A DNA stretch of 39,946 bases from Flavobacteriales bacterium (lineage in GTDB: Bacteria; Bacteroidota; Bacteroidia; Flavobacteriales_F; PHOS-HE28): the NCBI GenBank assembly GCA_016717305.1, contig JADKFY010000032.1, positions 1 to 39,946 on the forward strand. The letters are read 5' to 3'. Shown piece after piece: positions 8,280 to 18,181 of the stretch. The position numbers were made by a program, and so were the translations under genes. The notes below the pieces were generated by a model. The model was not told the DNA's origin and did no database searches. It saw nothing but the letters and a program-made list of their open reading frames with translations. The first letter of the stretch is position 1; each line of letters begins with the position of its first letter.

Positions 8280-9495
8280 ATGCCGGCGGAACGCTTCCTG
8301 AACAGAAAGGTACTGCTCGGTGTTGCCGGCGGTATCGCTGCCTATAAATCGGCTTTCTTGGTACGCGAACTTGTGAAGGCTGGTGCCAGCGTACAGGTTG
8401 TTATGACGCGCAGTGCGCATGACTTTGTAACACCGTTGACCCTTGCCACGCTCAGCGGACGACCCGTCCTTACGGAACTCGTAGCGGACAATGGTACCTG
8501 GAACGACCATGTACACCTTGCACGTTGGGCCGATGTTCTACTGATCGCACCACTTACCGCCAATACACTGGCCAAAATGGCGCATGGCCAATGCGATAAC
8601 TTACTTCTTGCGTGTTTCCTCAGTTCCGTTTCCCCGGTGTATGTGGCACCGGCCATGGATCTTGAAATGTTCAAGGATAGAAGCACCCACGCCAATCTGG
8701 AAATTCTACGTGACCGAGGTGTACGCACCATCGGTCCGGAAACCGGCGATCTGGCGAGTGGTCTCAGCGGCGAAGGCCGAATGACCGAGCCGGCAATGAT
8801 CGTGGGCCGTTTGGTGAAGGACCTTATCGGCAACAGCAAGCTCAACGGCAAGCGGATCTTGATCACCGCAGGACCGACTCAGGAGGCAATTGACCCCGTT
8901 CGTTACATCGGGAACCGGAGCAGTGGAAAGATGGGCTTTGCGCTTGCTGAGGAAGCGGCCGCCCGAGGTGGTTTGGTGGAATTGGTGACCGGTCCAGTGA
9001 ACCTACAGACGGACCGAGCAGGTATAACCAGAACGAATATCCGATCCGCAGCAGAAATGGCCGAGGCGTGCAAGCGCATCTCGGCCGGTTGTGACGCCGT
9101 GGTCATGAGCGCCGCCATTGCCGACTACAGACCGGCCGACCCCAAGACCGAGAAGATCAAGAAGAAGGGAGGTGAACTTGGGCTGCAACTGGAACCCACA
9201 GAGGACGTGTTGGGCTGGATGGGAGCAAATAAACCCCAAGGCCAACTATTGGTGGGCTTCGCACTCGGAAACGAACGATGGCCTTGTCCATGCAGTAAGT
9301 AAATTGGAGCGGAAGAACTTGGACCTGATCGTGCTGAATAGCTTGGAGGACCAAGGTGCCGGTTTCGGTCATGACACCAACAAGGTCACCCTGATCGCCA
9401 AAGGCACGAAACCTGTAGCACTTCCGTTAATGACCAAAGTGGAAGCGGCGGTCGCTATCTTGGACCACTTGGAAACGCTGATACACCATGCGTAG
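8280..9495 (+). CDS. coaBC: Bifunctional CoaBC (frameshifted): phosphopantothenoylcysteine decarboxylase/synthetase
   Basis: CoaBC joins cysteine to 4'-phosphopantothenate (CoaB) and decarboxylates the product (CoaC). The CoaC half begins GVAGGIAAYKS, has the histidine in DHVHLARWAD and the flavin/substrate motif PAMDLEMF. The CoaB half has ITAGPTQEAIDPVRYIGNRS, SGKMG and SAAIADYRP. The first frame runs to 9302 and then stops with an unrelated tail (NERWPCPCSK). The family-expected sequence after GFAL (ETNDGLVHAVSKLERKNLD) resumes in the next frame to 9495. Removing one G of the GG at 9267-9268 restores an unbroken 404-residue protein, and the span of 1216 bases is one over a multiple of three. 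All domains are otherwise intact. Confidence 0.9.
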
Positions 9496-10396
9496 AATTC
9501 TTTCAGTTCTCTCGTTCTTAACGCTGCTATCTATGCCAAACGGCCTTTTGGCGCAGGAGTTCAATTGTCAGGTGAGTGTTATCGCGCCTCAGGTGGCAAC
9601 TGCCCAGCCCAAGGTGTTCCAATCCTTGGAGACCAGCATCAAGGAGTTCTTCCAGAACCGTCGATTCACTAATCTGAACTACAGGCCTGAAGAACGTATA
9701 GAGATCAATTTGCTACTGACGATCAATAGCCAACCAGCTTCGGACCGTTTCGAGGGAACCCTCCAAGTGATCTATGCCCGGCCTGTTTTCGGTTCAGACT
9801 ACAATAGCCCGATCCTGGACCTGCTTGATAACAACATGCAGTTCAACTACCTCGAGAACACCCAGATCGAATTCACGCCGGAACGTCATTTGAACAACCT
9901 TTCCTCCGTACTGGGCTTCTACGCTTATTACATCTTGGGGCTTGATGCGGACAGCTTCTCACCAACGGGCGGTTCCGCATTCTACACCCTGGCGCAACAA
10001 GTGGTGAACAATGCTCAGAGTGCCTCAGAAAGTGGTTGGAAAGCCTTTGAGAATCAGCGGAACCGCTATTGGTTGCTGGATAATCAGGTGCAAGCCGTGT
10101 TCCGCCCGTTCCGTGATCTGCTCTACAATTACCACCGTTTGGGAATGGACACCATGACCGAAGATGCTGCAAACACGCGCAGTGTCATCGCATCGGCGCT
10201 CGAGAAATTGAAGACCGTTCACCAAGCCAAGCCGGCCAGCTATAATCTGCAAGTGTTCTTCAATGCCAAGTACAACGAGTTGGTGGAGATCTTCAAACCT
10301 GCGGATGCGGCGGACAAGACCAAGTTGTTCAACACCTTACAGATCCTGGATCCCGGCCATATCAGCCAGTACCAGAACATGATGAGAGGTTCGTGA
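9488..10396 (+). CDS. porD: DUF4835 protein, PorD-like (T9SS-associated)
   Basis: A 302-residue exported protein with signal peptide (LSFLTLLSMPNGLLAQEF). The mature part has the DUF4835 signature: EFNCQVSV at the start, FFQNRRFTNLNY, and FYAYYILGLDADSFSP in the middle. Family members in Porphyromonas and Flavobacterium are associated with the type IX secretion system under the name PorD, although the mechanistic role is not settled. The ATG lies inside the end of coaBC (eight-base overlap with its shifted frame), and recN follows by 45 bases. Finding T9SS-sorted proteins at 37709-39838 is consistent with a T9SS in this genome. Confidence 0.85.
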   Translation: MRRILSVLSFLTLLSMPNGLLAQEFNCQVSVIAPQVATAQPKVFQSLETSIKEFFQNRRFTNLNYRPEERIEINLLLTINSQPASDRFEGTLQVIYARPVFGSDYNSPILDLLDNNMQFNYLENTQIEFTPERHLNNLSSVLGFYAYYILGLDADSFSPTGGSAFYTLAQQVVNNAQSASESGWKAFENQRNRYWLLDNQVQAVFRPFRDLLYNYHRLGMDTMTEDAANTRSVIASALEKLKTVHQAKPASYNLQVFFNAKYNELVEIFKPADAADKTKLFNTLQILDPGHISQYQNMMRGS

Positions 10397-10441
10397 TCGC
10401 AGGTCTCACCATCCACATCATCACTTCCTCACTTTTCGCTG

Positions 10442-12091
10442 ATGCTACAGCGGTTACATATCCGGAATTACCTGTTGATCCACGAACTGGATCTGTCCTT
10501 TGAGAAGGGGTTATCCATTATTACCGGTGAAACAGGAAGTGGCAAAAGCATCTTGATCGGTGCCTTGGGTCTCGCCATGGGCGAACGTGCCGAAGCGGGC
10601 ACGCAGCGCGACCCAGCATTACGTTGTGTTATTGAACTGGAAGTGGACACCAAAGGACTGGACCTTCAGGCATGGTTCACGCAGGCCGAAGTGGTCCCGG
10701 AACGTTTCACCATTTTACGACGTCAATTGGATCCGGGTGGGCGAAGCCGTGCCTTCGTGAATGACACACCGGTGAACCTCGATCAACTGCGGGAATTGGG
10801 TGGGAAGTTGATCCATGTTCACAGCCAGCACCACACACTGTTGCTCAACGATCCACGCTTCCAACTGGGACTGGTGGACCATTTGGCAGGGCAAAAGCAG
10901 GACGTTCATGCCTTCGGGCAGCGCTATTCCACTTGGCGTGCTTTGGCACACGAACTGAAAGCTGCCACCACGGAACAGCAACGTGCGCAAGTGGAGCAGG
11001 ACTTCCTCTCATTCCAGTTGAATGAATTGGAAGAGGCACGGCTCATCGCTGATGAGCAAGGCACCATCGAGCAGGAGCTGGGCCGTGCCGAACATGCAGA
11101 AGAGATCATTCAAGCGCTACATAACTTGGAGGAGGGATTGAGCGGTGACCGAGGTGCTCTTGGTATTCTTACGCGGAGCAAACAGTTTGTTGCGAAGGCT
11201 GCACGTCTCGATCCGGAAGTGGCCATGGTCCAAGAGCGTTTGGGTGCCGCGCATATCGAACTGAAGGACCTATCAGATGAGGCTTCGCGGATCGCGGATC
11301 TGATCACGGTGGACCCAGCAAAGGCGGCAAAGCTGCGCGAGCGTTTGGATCTTCTTCAAAGCTTGCAACAGAAACACCGCGTAACCGACATCGCCGGGTT
11401 GATCGCACTTCGTGATCAATTGCAGCAACGTTTGATCGGGATCGGGTCACTTGAGGAAAGGGTGATCACACTCACCATACAGGAGAGTGACCAGCGGAAG
11501 GCCTTGGAGCTTGCTGCCAAAGCGCTTTCCGAAGGTCGGGCCAAAGCGATCGGACCGTTCTCCAAAAAGGTGGGTGCGGTCCTGCTCGATCTGGGCATGC
11601 CACACGCACAGTTCCTGTTCGACCACAGGACCACCTCGATCGGTCCTTCAGGGATGGATAGCATTTATGCGCTCTTCACTGCAAACAAGGACCGAGCTCT
11701 TGCACCTTTGGAAAAAGTGGCTTCGGGTGGTGAGTTGAGCCGGGTGATGCTCGCCATGATCTCCCTTGCTGCCAATTCGCAGTCGCTGCCCACCGTGGTC
11801 TTCGACGAGATCGATACTGGCGTAAGCGGTGAAGTGGCCGATCGAGTTGGCAACTTGATGAAACGCATGGCCAAGGATCGCCAAGTGCTCGCCATTACCC
11901 ACTTACCACAGATCGCGAGCAAGGCCGATACGCACCTCGTAGTGGAAAAGGATCAGAAACGAACAGCCGCAGAGACCACTATACGTAAGGTGCTCGCCGA
12001 AGATCGCGTTGAGGTATTGGCACACATGCTAAGTGGCCGGAAGCTCACGAAAGCGGCTATGGACAACGCGAAAGCGCTATTGGAGGGGTGA
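10442..12091 (+). CDS. recN: DNA repair protein RecN
   Basis: SMC-like ATPase that acts in recombinational repair of double-strand breaks. The 549-residue length is normal. The N-terminal half has LQRLHIRNYLLI, a Walker A motif at residues 29-36 (GETGSGKS) and the family lead IGALGLAMGERA. A coiled-coil arm occupies roughly 150-360. The C-terminal half has the ABC signature ASGGELSRVMLA, Walker B with VVFDEIDTGVSG, and the switch histidine in AITHLPQIAS. It is the last gene of the bamD operon and ends one base from the stop of the convergent protease gene. Confidence 0.96.
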   Translation: MLQRLHIRNYLLIHELDLSFEKGLSIITGETGSGKSILIGALGLAMGERAEAGTQRDPALRCVIELEVDTKGLDLQAWFTQAEVVPERFTILRRQLDPGGRSRAFVNDTPVNLDQLRELGGKLIHVHSQHHTLLLNDPRFQLGLVDHLAGQKQDVHAFGQRYSTWRALAHELKAATTEQQRAQVEQDFLSFQLNELEEARLIADEQGTIEQELGRAEHAEEIIQALHNLEEGLSGDRGALGILTRSKQFVAKAARLDPEVAMVQERLGAAHIELKDLSDEASRIADLITVDPAKAAKLRERLDLLQSLQQKHRVTDIAGLIALRDQLQQRLIGIGSLEERVITLTIQESDQRKALELAAKALSEGRAKAIGPFSKKVGAVLLDLGMPHAQFLFDHRTTSIGPSGMDSIYALFTANKDRALAPLEKVASGGELSRVMLAMISLAANSQSLPTVVFDEIDTGVSGEVADRVGNLMKRMAKDRQVLAITHLPQIASKADTHLVVEKDQKRTAAETTIRKVLAEDRVEVLAHMLSGRKLTKAAMDNAKALLEG

Positions 12092-12092
12092 A

Positions 12093-14779
12093 CTAAGGCA
12101 ATTGTTCCACTCGTGTATTGGTCGCAACGGAGCCACCAATGTTCACCAGAATAACATCCCGATCGTTACGATTACCGGTGTACCTCGTAGAGCCGTCCAT
12201 ATTCACATCCTCCACGAAATAACCTGCGGTGGTGTTGGTTGCGACCGATCCCCCGATGCGAGCAAGGATCGGGTCACGGTCGTTTTCCTGACCGGTATAT
12301 TTCAGTTGACCGTCGTTCATCACATTGCCGGCCCAAAGCACATTGTTGGCGCCGATGGTCCGCTGGGCTTGGGTCCCATAGGTTGCCGTACCGGTTGACC
12401 GGAAGTCAACGGTTGTTGATGTGGCGCTCAATGCGATCGCGTTCAAGGTCATGGCCCCCATATGGTTCCGGTGCCGGATTGCGACATGATAACTGCCTGG
12501 GGCGATCCCGAATTGGACAGGGGAGGTGCCATTCATGTCCACCACATCGCCATCGCGTTGGAGCAGCGCAGCACGTGTGGCGACAACGGTATATGCGGGT
12601 GAGCCACTGCGCAGTTCCAGCAGGACCCAATCCACGATCGCATTGTTGCCTGTGGTATTGAAAACGCCTGCTTGAGCGGTTTCGCCACCATCGCCAACTA
12701 GGGCAAAACCCAACGCGGTGTAAGGTTCTTGTGGCGGGATCAGGCCTGCTACCCGAAGGCTATCGAACATGAGCGTGTTACTATTGTCATACGGTCCTTC
12801 CAAGAAGACCTTGGCCGCAAGCTGGACCTGGTTGGCGACAGTAACACAGAAATTGGTGGAGGAGGTCGTAGTGAAGGAGGCTCCGGAGGCAAGGGTTGAT
12901 CCCAGCGCATTTATCAATGTATATGCGCCATTACCGAAGCTGCAACACAGGCCGTCCCCATACGAATCCGAGATCACCAGATCGTGGCAGCCGATTGGAA
13001 CGCATATCGTGATCGGGGCTTGCGGATATGCTCCGTTGGAGGTGGCACGCGTGTAGGGACCGCCGCTTGCAATTACGGTGGTTCCGTTCCGAACCTCCCA
13101 GGAAGTTTCATCACCATACCGGTCCAAGGTCAAATTCAGAGTAACGGATATGGAACCGTAGATCGCTGCCGATGTGGCTTGGTTGTTCACCGCATTCTGG
13201 TCGGTTCCGCCGTTCGGCGCAGTTACCGATGCCGTGAAGGTTCCGATCCCATCAGGTAGTGTGATCGTGCCAACGGCCAATTGAACAGTTGCGCCACTCG
13301 CCAAATTACCCGTCCATGGCACGGAACCACTTGGACCGTTCGTGACGGACCAGTTCACTGTACAGCTTGTCAACGCCGTGGTTCCCGCATTTCGCACAGT
13401 GATCAGCGGTGTGCGCGAAGAGGAACATGAACTTCCGGAGATCCCCGACAAGGATAGAAGTTGAGCATCGAGCGCAAAGGCCGCCACATTCGGGTCATAC
13501 CCATTCACCGTATTCCCGCAACTGCCCAACCATGTTTGGAGAATGGGGTAACTGATATCGAAACGACCGTAGTGGTCATTCACGTTGTTGCTGCAGGTCG
13601 CGTCACCACCATACAACTGCCCGATCAAGCGGTGGTTCTGGTCCCAGAGACCGCTGCCAGAGGAACCGGGTTCGGTAGTCCCATCTTCCCATGTCGCGAT
13701 CCTCCAGGTCGAAGCTCCTCCATATGTGGATTGCGTTGCAGGGTTGTTATCGAAGCTGATCTTCTTCACATCGCCAGCCGGATGGTGGATCGCCGTCTGG
13801 TTCGTGGGAAATGAAGCGCTTTTGTCCCAGCCGGAATAGTACACGTTATAGCTGCTCGGTGGAGTGCTGTTCAATTGGAGCAAACCAACGTCGCTGCCAG
13901 CGCTATTGGCCAAAACTGTGGCCCCACTAACCGTTTGGTTCGTTGGGCCATTCTGGTTCTGAGTACACGACGGACTATCCCAGTTGAAGCGGAATACCCA
14001 CGTGCTCACATTCAGATTCCCGGGTAGACAATGGTTCGCGGTCAAGAAGTAGGGAGTACCGTTGGAAGCACAATTGTTGATCAACGTGCCGGTGCAGATC
14101 CCGCTTCCGTTCACGGTGATCATGGCTACGGAACGGATCTCATTTCTCCATGGATCACCTTCAGGACAGATCACGTTGTTGTTGCAAGAACCAGAACTGC
14201 CAAGGGCCCGTGCGTAGCTGAACACATCCCGGTATCCATGGGTGATCCGGCCGATGCATGGGAACCCAATTCGCCGCGGGCAGGGACCTGGTATTCAATG
14301 GTGATCCGTGATCCTTTTAACGCTTGTACGCCGAGTACATGCTCGCCGTGATCGTTCTCCGTTGTGAATGCTCCTATGTACGCTCCCGTCTCATCGATCA
14401 CAAAGACCTTGGCACCGGGTGCAGGCCTAAAATCATGGAACTCAAAATTCACACTGAATGCACTTGGACACTCGATCCCCAAGCGCCAGAGCCTAGTTCC
14501 GTCGGATAGGGTGTTCCACGTCCCGGAATTTGCCAACGTGAGATCAACGGCATGGTTGTACCCGAATCGGTATGGGATCGACTTGTCCATGTCGTTGATG
14601 GCATCCTGGGCCTCCAATTCCGAAAGATCGATCAATGGGGTGCGGATCCCTGCTGGTGCGGAAAGGCCGCGATCGAAGCTTCTGGGTTGGCCGCCTTGAG
14701 AGATCTGGGCATGGATCGCATGCGAAATGAATAGAAAGGAAAAGGCAAGTACGGAGGTCGAGAACGGTGGTTGGCGCAT
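12093..14779 (-). CDS. Secreted trypsin-like serine protease, frameshifted, with C-terminal repeat domain
   Basis: Large exported protease resembling lysyl endopeptidase-type S1 enzymes of Bacteroidota. ATG 14779 starts a signal peptide (FSFLFISHAIHAQI), then a propeptide. This frame stays in register to about 14256, where the reading must move to the other frame (ITHGYRDVFSYARALG). The full span is 2687 bases, one short of a multiple of three, so a single base is missing near 14252-14256; repair gives 895 residues. Catalytic elements in the repaired protein are YFLTANHCLP (His about 250), AGSDVGLLQL (Asp about 297) and EPGSSGSGL (Ser about 374). CARDB-like and DRYGDETSWEV-type beta domains follow, then two C-terminal tandem repeats. 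No standard T9SS sorting domain is seen. Confidence 0.85.
12096..12326 (-). repeat. Tandem 38/39-residue C-terminal repeat with EF-hand-like loops
   Basis: The last 77 residues of the protease form two similar units. Unit one (12210-12326) has NDGQLKYTGQENDRDPIL and GGSVATNT. Unit two (12096-12209) has DVNMDGSTRYTGNRNDRDV and GGSVATNT. Each unit places an Asp/Asn-rich turn (DVNMDG or NVMNDG) before YTG and NDRD, a spacing that recalls dockerin or EF-hand calcium loops. The protein ends RVEQLP. Confidence 0.7.
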
Positions 14780-15120
14780 GTGTGAACGTCAGATGGATCT
14801 GGATCCTGGAGCAAGGACGGAAATGAGATGTGCAAATTAGAGCGGAACTAGTTCTCTGGACAAGTTCTCGGGACGTTGGACGATGGATCCATGGGCTATA
14901 CTTCGGGCAAGCTTGCGATCCTGCGGGACATCGGGAATGGATCCTTGTTCCTTCTGGACTTAAAATAGGGGACTAGGTCACAAGGAAGCTTTGATTGGTC
15001 ACGGTCGACATGGGGTCAAGGGAGAATAGGAAACTGGTTGATGCTGAATTAATTGCAACTTTACATAATATAAATTATGCGCCAACTGGATCAAGGTCAA
15101 AGTAAGCTGGAATACCGGTC
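14780..15120. other. Noncoding interval between protease and epimerase genes
   Basis: About 340 bases without a credible gene. The end near 14833-14839 contains CAAATTA, which on the minus strand reads TAATTTG and may be a -7-like element for the protease, about 54 bases before its ATG. AT-rich sequence with a small inverted repeat (ATAAT...ATTAT) lies at 15065-15078. The rest shows no ORF, repeat or RNA fold that I can support. Confidence 0.4.
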
Positions 15121-16164
15121 CTACAATTTGACCCAGTCCAGTTCTAAGCCCTCCCTTGGATCAACCCCGATACCGCTCCCTCCGGCAATTTGCAGGCTTC
15201 CATTGTTCATGGACATACCTTCGAACGGGTCGTTCTTGATCAGCCATGGGCCATCCAAGTCGAGTAGATCAGCGCAGCCGGACAACGCCGCCATGGCTCC
15301 GCAGCCCAGCGAGCTTTCGCTCATGGATCCCAGCATGACCTCTAGGCCAAGTTCCTTCGCTCGATTCGCCATCTTCAGTGCATTGTCCAAGCCTCCACAT
15401 TTCATCAGTTTGAGGTTTACCCCACTGAATGCCTCTCCAGCGCTTTCCAGATCATCCAGGTCCTGAATGCTCTCATCGCTGAAGACCGGTACATCCGTCC
15501 GGCGCTTCAGTTCACGATGCAGATCCCAGCGTTCCTTGGCAAATGGTTGCTCGATGCCACGAACACGATCGGCACCTACCAACGAGATCAATTCCAACGC
15601 TTGTTCCACGCGGGTCCAGCCTTGGTTCGCATCCAAAAAGAATGGTCGGTCATCCAGGGTCGATAATGCTTCAAGTGTGGATCTGTCCAACTCGCTTCCT
15701 AGCTTGACCTTAAGGAGGTCAGATGCCGGAAGTTCGATCAATTTAGATGCTACTTCATCAGACTTCGAATGTCCCATGGTAACCATGGTCTTCGCCTCCG
15801 ACCGTTCCGATCCAACTTCGAGCAACTCATTGATCCTGATTCCTAAGTGTTTGGATATGAGGTCGTAATAAGCGGTGGAAAGTGCTGATCGTGAAGGGCC
15901 AGAGAGCGGCAGATCAGAAGGGAAACTCATGAGGACTGAATGATCAAGACTATTAATAAATTGCTTCACTTCAGCAATGCTTATCTCATGAACAACAGAC
16001 ATTTGTGTTTCCTTTAGATACGGTGGTAAGGTAGCCTCGCCGTAGCCCACAATTTCCCTTTCGTTCAATCGAACGAATACCGAATCGGTTCCATCCCGCA
16101 GACCATGTGCCGTGCCAAAAGGATGCTTGAAAAGCAGTCGGTATCGGGCGATAGCTAGTTCCAT
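15121..16164 (-). CDS. Dipeptide epimerase of the enolase superfamily (L-Ala-D/L-Glu type)
   Basis: Mandelate-racemase-like enzyme of 347 residues, likely to epimerise L-Ala-D/L-Glu or related dipeptides from murein turnover. The N-terminal capping domain covers residues 1-110. The barrel has the catalytic KxK (KVK at 152-154) and metal ligands in DANQGW (Asp 178), EQP (Glu 205) and SDES (Asp 230). The second base-side lysine lies in NLKLMKCGG near 252-255. The C-terminal substrate loop includes GSMSESSLG. KxK plus EQP and SDES fit the dipeptide epimerase subgroup, but substrate specificity is inferred. It appears monocistronic. Confidence 0.88.
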   Translation of the reverse strand: MELAIARYRLLFKHPFGTAHGLRDGTDSVFVRLNEREIVGYGEATLPPYLKETQMSVVHEISIAEVKQFINSLDHSVLMSFPSDLPLSGPSRSALSTAYYDLISKHLGIRINELLEVGSERSEAKTMVTMGHSKSDEVASKLIELPASDLLKVKLGSELDRSTLEALSTLDDRPFFLDANQGWTRVEQALELISLVGADRVRGIEQPFAKERWDLHRELKRRTDVPVFSDESIQDLDDLESAGEAFSGVNLKLMKCGGLDNALKMANRAKELGLEVMLGSMSESSLGCGAMAALSGCADLLDLDGPWLIKNDPFEGMSMNNGSLQIAGGSGIGVDPREGLELDWVKL

Positions 16165-16231
16165 AAACCGCGAAGTTGCGACGATCAGTGGCTCTGTTCC
16201 ACGGTCATGTCTTGAGATCTTTCAACAACAG

Positions 16232-16262
16232 AAAAGCCCCCGGAAATGGACCGGAGGCTTTT
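16232..16262 (-). terminator. Terminator hairpin after the SRPBCC gene
   Basis: AAAAGCCCCCGG pairs with CCGGAGGCTTTT around a short loop (AAATGGA) with one mismatch. It lies 27 bases past the stop of the SRPBCC gene, reading on the minus strand. The arm ends in TTTT on either strand, so it could act in both directions. Confidence 0.75.
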
Positions 16263-16288
16263 CAAGGTCTGGCAGAAACCACAACTAG

Positions 16289-17332
16289 CTAACGCACCAT
16301 GTAATAGATGTTGGTCAGCCATTTGGTCGTGTCCTTCTCGCTCGTCGGGTCGGTCACGTATTCTTCGATCACATTACCGTAGTGCTCCAAGCTGTTCGCC
16401 TTGATCATCGCATCCATGGCCTCATGGGCTTTTCCGCTGTCGTCGTAGGCCCCGAAATACGGTGTCATCAACATCTTGCACGCCGGGATCGCGAGTACAT
16501 CCATTCCTGGAACGGTCAAGGACGGATCTGCCTTTACGGGCATCGCAGCCATTACGTCCGCCGTTTGTCCTTGTTCATCCCAAGCATAGAAAATACCACT
16601 CGGATGGCCGTTCATCTCCAATTTCATAGCACCCATTGCGCCACCGACAGCAGCAAAATTGGAACCATAGAAGTTCTCGAATTCGGTCCACTTTACCTTC
16701 CTATTGCGTTTCCCAACGAAAACTGTCGCGGGGTATTCGATCGTCTCGATCACATAACCGTTGAAGGTTTTTGCGGCCAAGGCGGCGTTGGCTTCTGCAG
16801 CTTCTTTTTCCACCATGGTCTTCATGTTGGCAAGGCCCGTATCGAACATGGGGCCAAGCATATCATCCATATTCATGAATTTGGACATCAGTTTGCCCAA
16901 GAAGCCATTCTTTCCTTCCATACCCCATGTCACTTTCGTCCCTTCGGCCGTGGGTTCCAGATCAAAGCTACCCGTACCCTCGGATTCCATAGGCGTATAA
17001 AAGGTCAATTTGGTCCGTACGCTTTTGTTCGCTTCAAGCGAAGTGATCTCCTGCTTCCCCTTTCCGATGGTATCCCCATCCCAGCTCCAAACCGCCCCCA
17101 CGGTCCCGTCCGTACCTTCTAAGCTGTTCTTGGCATCTCGGTCCTGCTCCTGCCAAGGCCCCCATGCTTGTTGGCTTGAGAGATTGCTCACATATGGGTA
17201 TACCTGTTCCGGAGTGGCGTTGATCACGGTGGATCGATCAACATGGTAAGTATCAGCCCCGATCAAGCCGAGCAGAACAACAATGGCCACAATGGCCAAA
17301 ACGATGATCAGAAGTGTTTTGAGTATTCGCAT
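16289..17332 (-). CDS. Membrane-anchored SRPBCC plus GyrI-like ligand-binding protein
   Basis: A 347-residue protein with an N-terminal transmembrane helix (residues 5-27, rich in Ile, Val and Leu). An SRPBCC/polyketide cyclase-like domain follows at about 33-175, with STVINATPEQVYPYVSNL, GAVWSWDGD and GTKVTWGMEG. A GyrI/AraC effector-binding-like domain covers about 195-347, with NGYVIETIEYPATVFVGKR and GIFYAWDE. The combination is common in Bacteroidota. It suggests binding of a hydrophobic small molecule, but the ligand and role are unknown. ATG 17332 is chosen because the frame upstream to 17380 is not helix-like. The upstream LPP20-like gene is divergent. Confidence 0.85.
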   Translation of the reverse strand: MRILKTLLIIVLAIVAIVVLLGLIGADTYHVDRSTVINATPEQVYPYVSNLSSQQAWGPWQEQDRDAKNSLEGTDGTVGAVWSWDGDTIGKGKQEITSLEANKSVRTKLTFYTPMESEGTGSFDLEPTAEGTKVTWGMEGKNGFLGKLMSKFMNMDDMLGPMFDTGLANMKTMVEKEAAEANAALAAKTFNGYVIETIEYPATVFVGKRNRKVKWTEFENFYGSNFAAVGGAMGAMKLEMNGHPSGIFYAWDEQGQTADVMAAMPVKADPSLTVPGMDVLAIPACKMLMTPYFGAYDDSGKAHEAMDAMIKANSLEHYGNVIEEYVTDPTSEKDTTKWLTNIYYMVR

Positions 17333-17493
17333 GTGTGGTGGATTTTGTCGAAAGATGAACGCAATAGTGGAGATTTGCAACTTGGGTTGATGAGTAGTGA
17401 TGAATGGCCCGCAGATCCGAGTCGATAGATCTCCGGCATGGTCTTTTCTTTGCGTTGTCCAAACCCACCGGTAGCCGGAAAATCAACCTCACC

Positions 17494-18066
17494 ATGAACC
17501 GATCAATTTCCATCCTTACTTCAGCCGCCCTAAGCCTTTTCCTATTAGGCGGACTTGTTTCCTGCAGCAAGAAAGCGAACCCGGCCGGTGTTCAAGTGAA
17601 GCAGCCCTTCAGCGGGAACAAATTCGAGAGCAATGCCGCATGGTTCAGAGGGAAAGGCCAAGGTGCCAGCGTGAAGCAGAACATAGCTCGCAGCAAGGCC
17701 GATCTGGATGCAAAGAACCAATTGGCAGGTCAAGTGAATACCAATTTAAGTGCTGTGGTGGACCAGTATCTCGGCCAGACCGAAAACGCGAACGCCGCCG
17801 AGGTAGCGGACAAGTTCCAAAGCCTCGTTCGGGAGACCATGAGCACCGAAGTGGCCGATATGCGCAAGATCGGCGAGGAGACCTATTTGAACGAAACCAC
17901 CAAGGAATACACGGTGTATGTGGCCTACGAGATCAAGAAGAATGCAATGTTCCGCTTCATGAAAAAGCAGGCCAAGGCGGACAATAAGATCGATGCGATC
18001 ACCCAAAAGAAGCTGGACGAGATCCTGGACAAGGAGATCGAAAAGGCGGATGCTTCCGGGGAGTGA
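17494..18066 (+). CDS. LPP20-like envelope lipoprotein
   Basis: A 190-residue lipoprotein with lipobox LGGLVSCSKK. The mature domain has NAAWFRGKGQG followed by an alanine/lysine-rich helix (ARSKADLDAKNQLAGQ), the DAK-type helix typical of LPP20 lipoproteins, and then TKEYTVYVAYEIKKN. The tail is an acidic/basic helix. The family has no known enzymatic role. ATG 17494 is supported by the signal sequence; the upstream open frame from 17404 is unrelated. Confidence 0.75.
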   Translation: MNRSISILTSAALSLFLLGGLVSCSKKANPAGVQVKQPFSGNKFESNAAWFRGKGQGASVKQNIARSKADLDAKNQLAGQVNTNLSAVVDQYLGQTENANAAEVADKFQSLVRETMSTEVADMRKIGEETYLNETTKEYTVYVAYEIKKNAMFRFMKKQAKADNKIDAITQKKLDEILDKEIEKADASGE

Positions 18067-18076
18067 AGGCCGTGTA

Positions 18077-18160
18077 GCGAGTACCTGGTAACCGATACCG
18101 ATTACGCACTGGGTGGAATTCGGTACTAGGTACCACTTACTAGGTACCCGTTGATCTTAT
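18077..18160. repeat. Short GGTACC-centred repeats between convergent genes
   Basis: The gap between the LPP20-like gene and the nuclease gene has two copies of ACTAGGTACC, at about 18135-18144 and 18149-18158, plus a related GAGTACCTGGTAACC upstream. The copies contain the palindrome GGTACC, and GGTAC/GTACC could form a small stem. No T-run was noted on either strand. Confidence 0.4.
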
Positions 18161-18181
18161 TCTGATCTGACCCCTACTTTT

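Noticed and set aside
16382..17122. Antisense open frame of 246 codons within the SRPBCC gene
   Set aside because: Composition is His/Phe-rich without a fold, while the other strand has clear SRPBCC and GyrI-like motifs.
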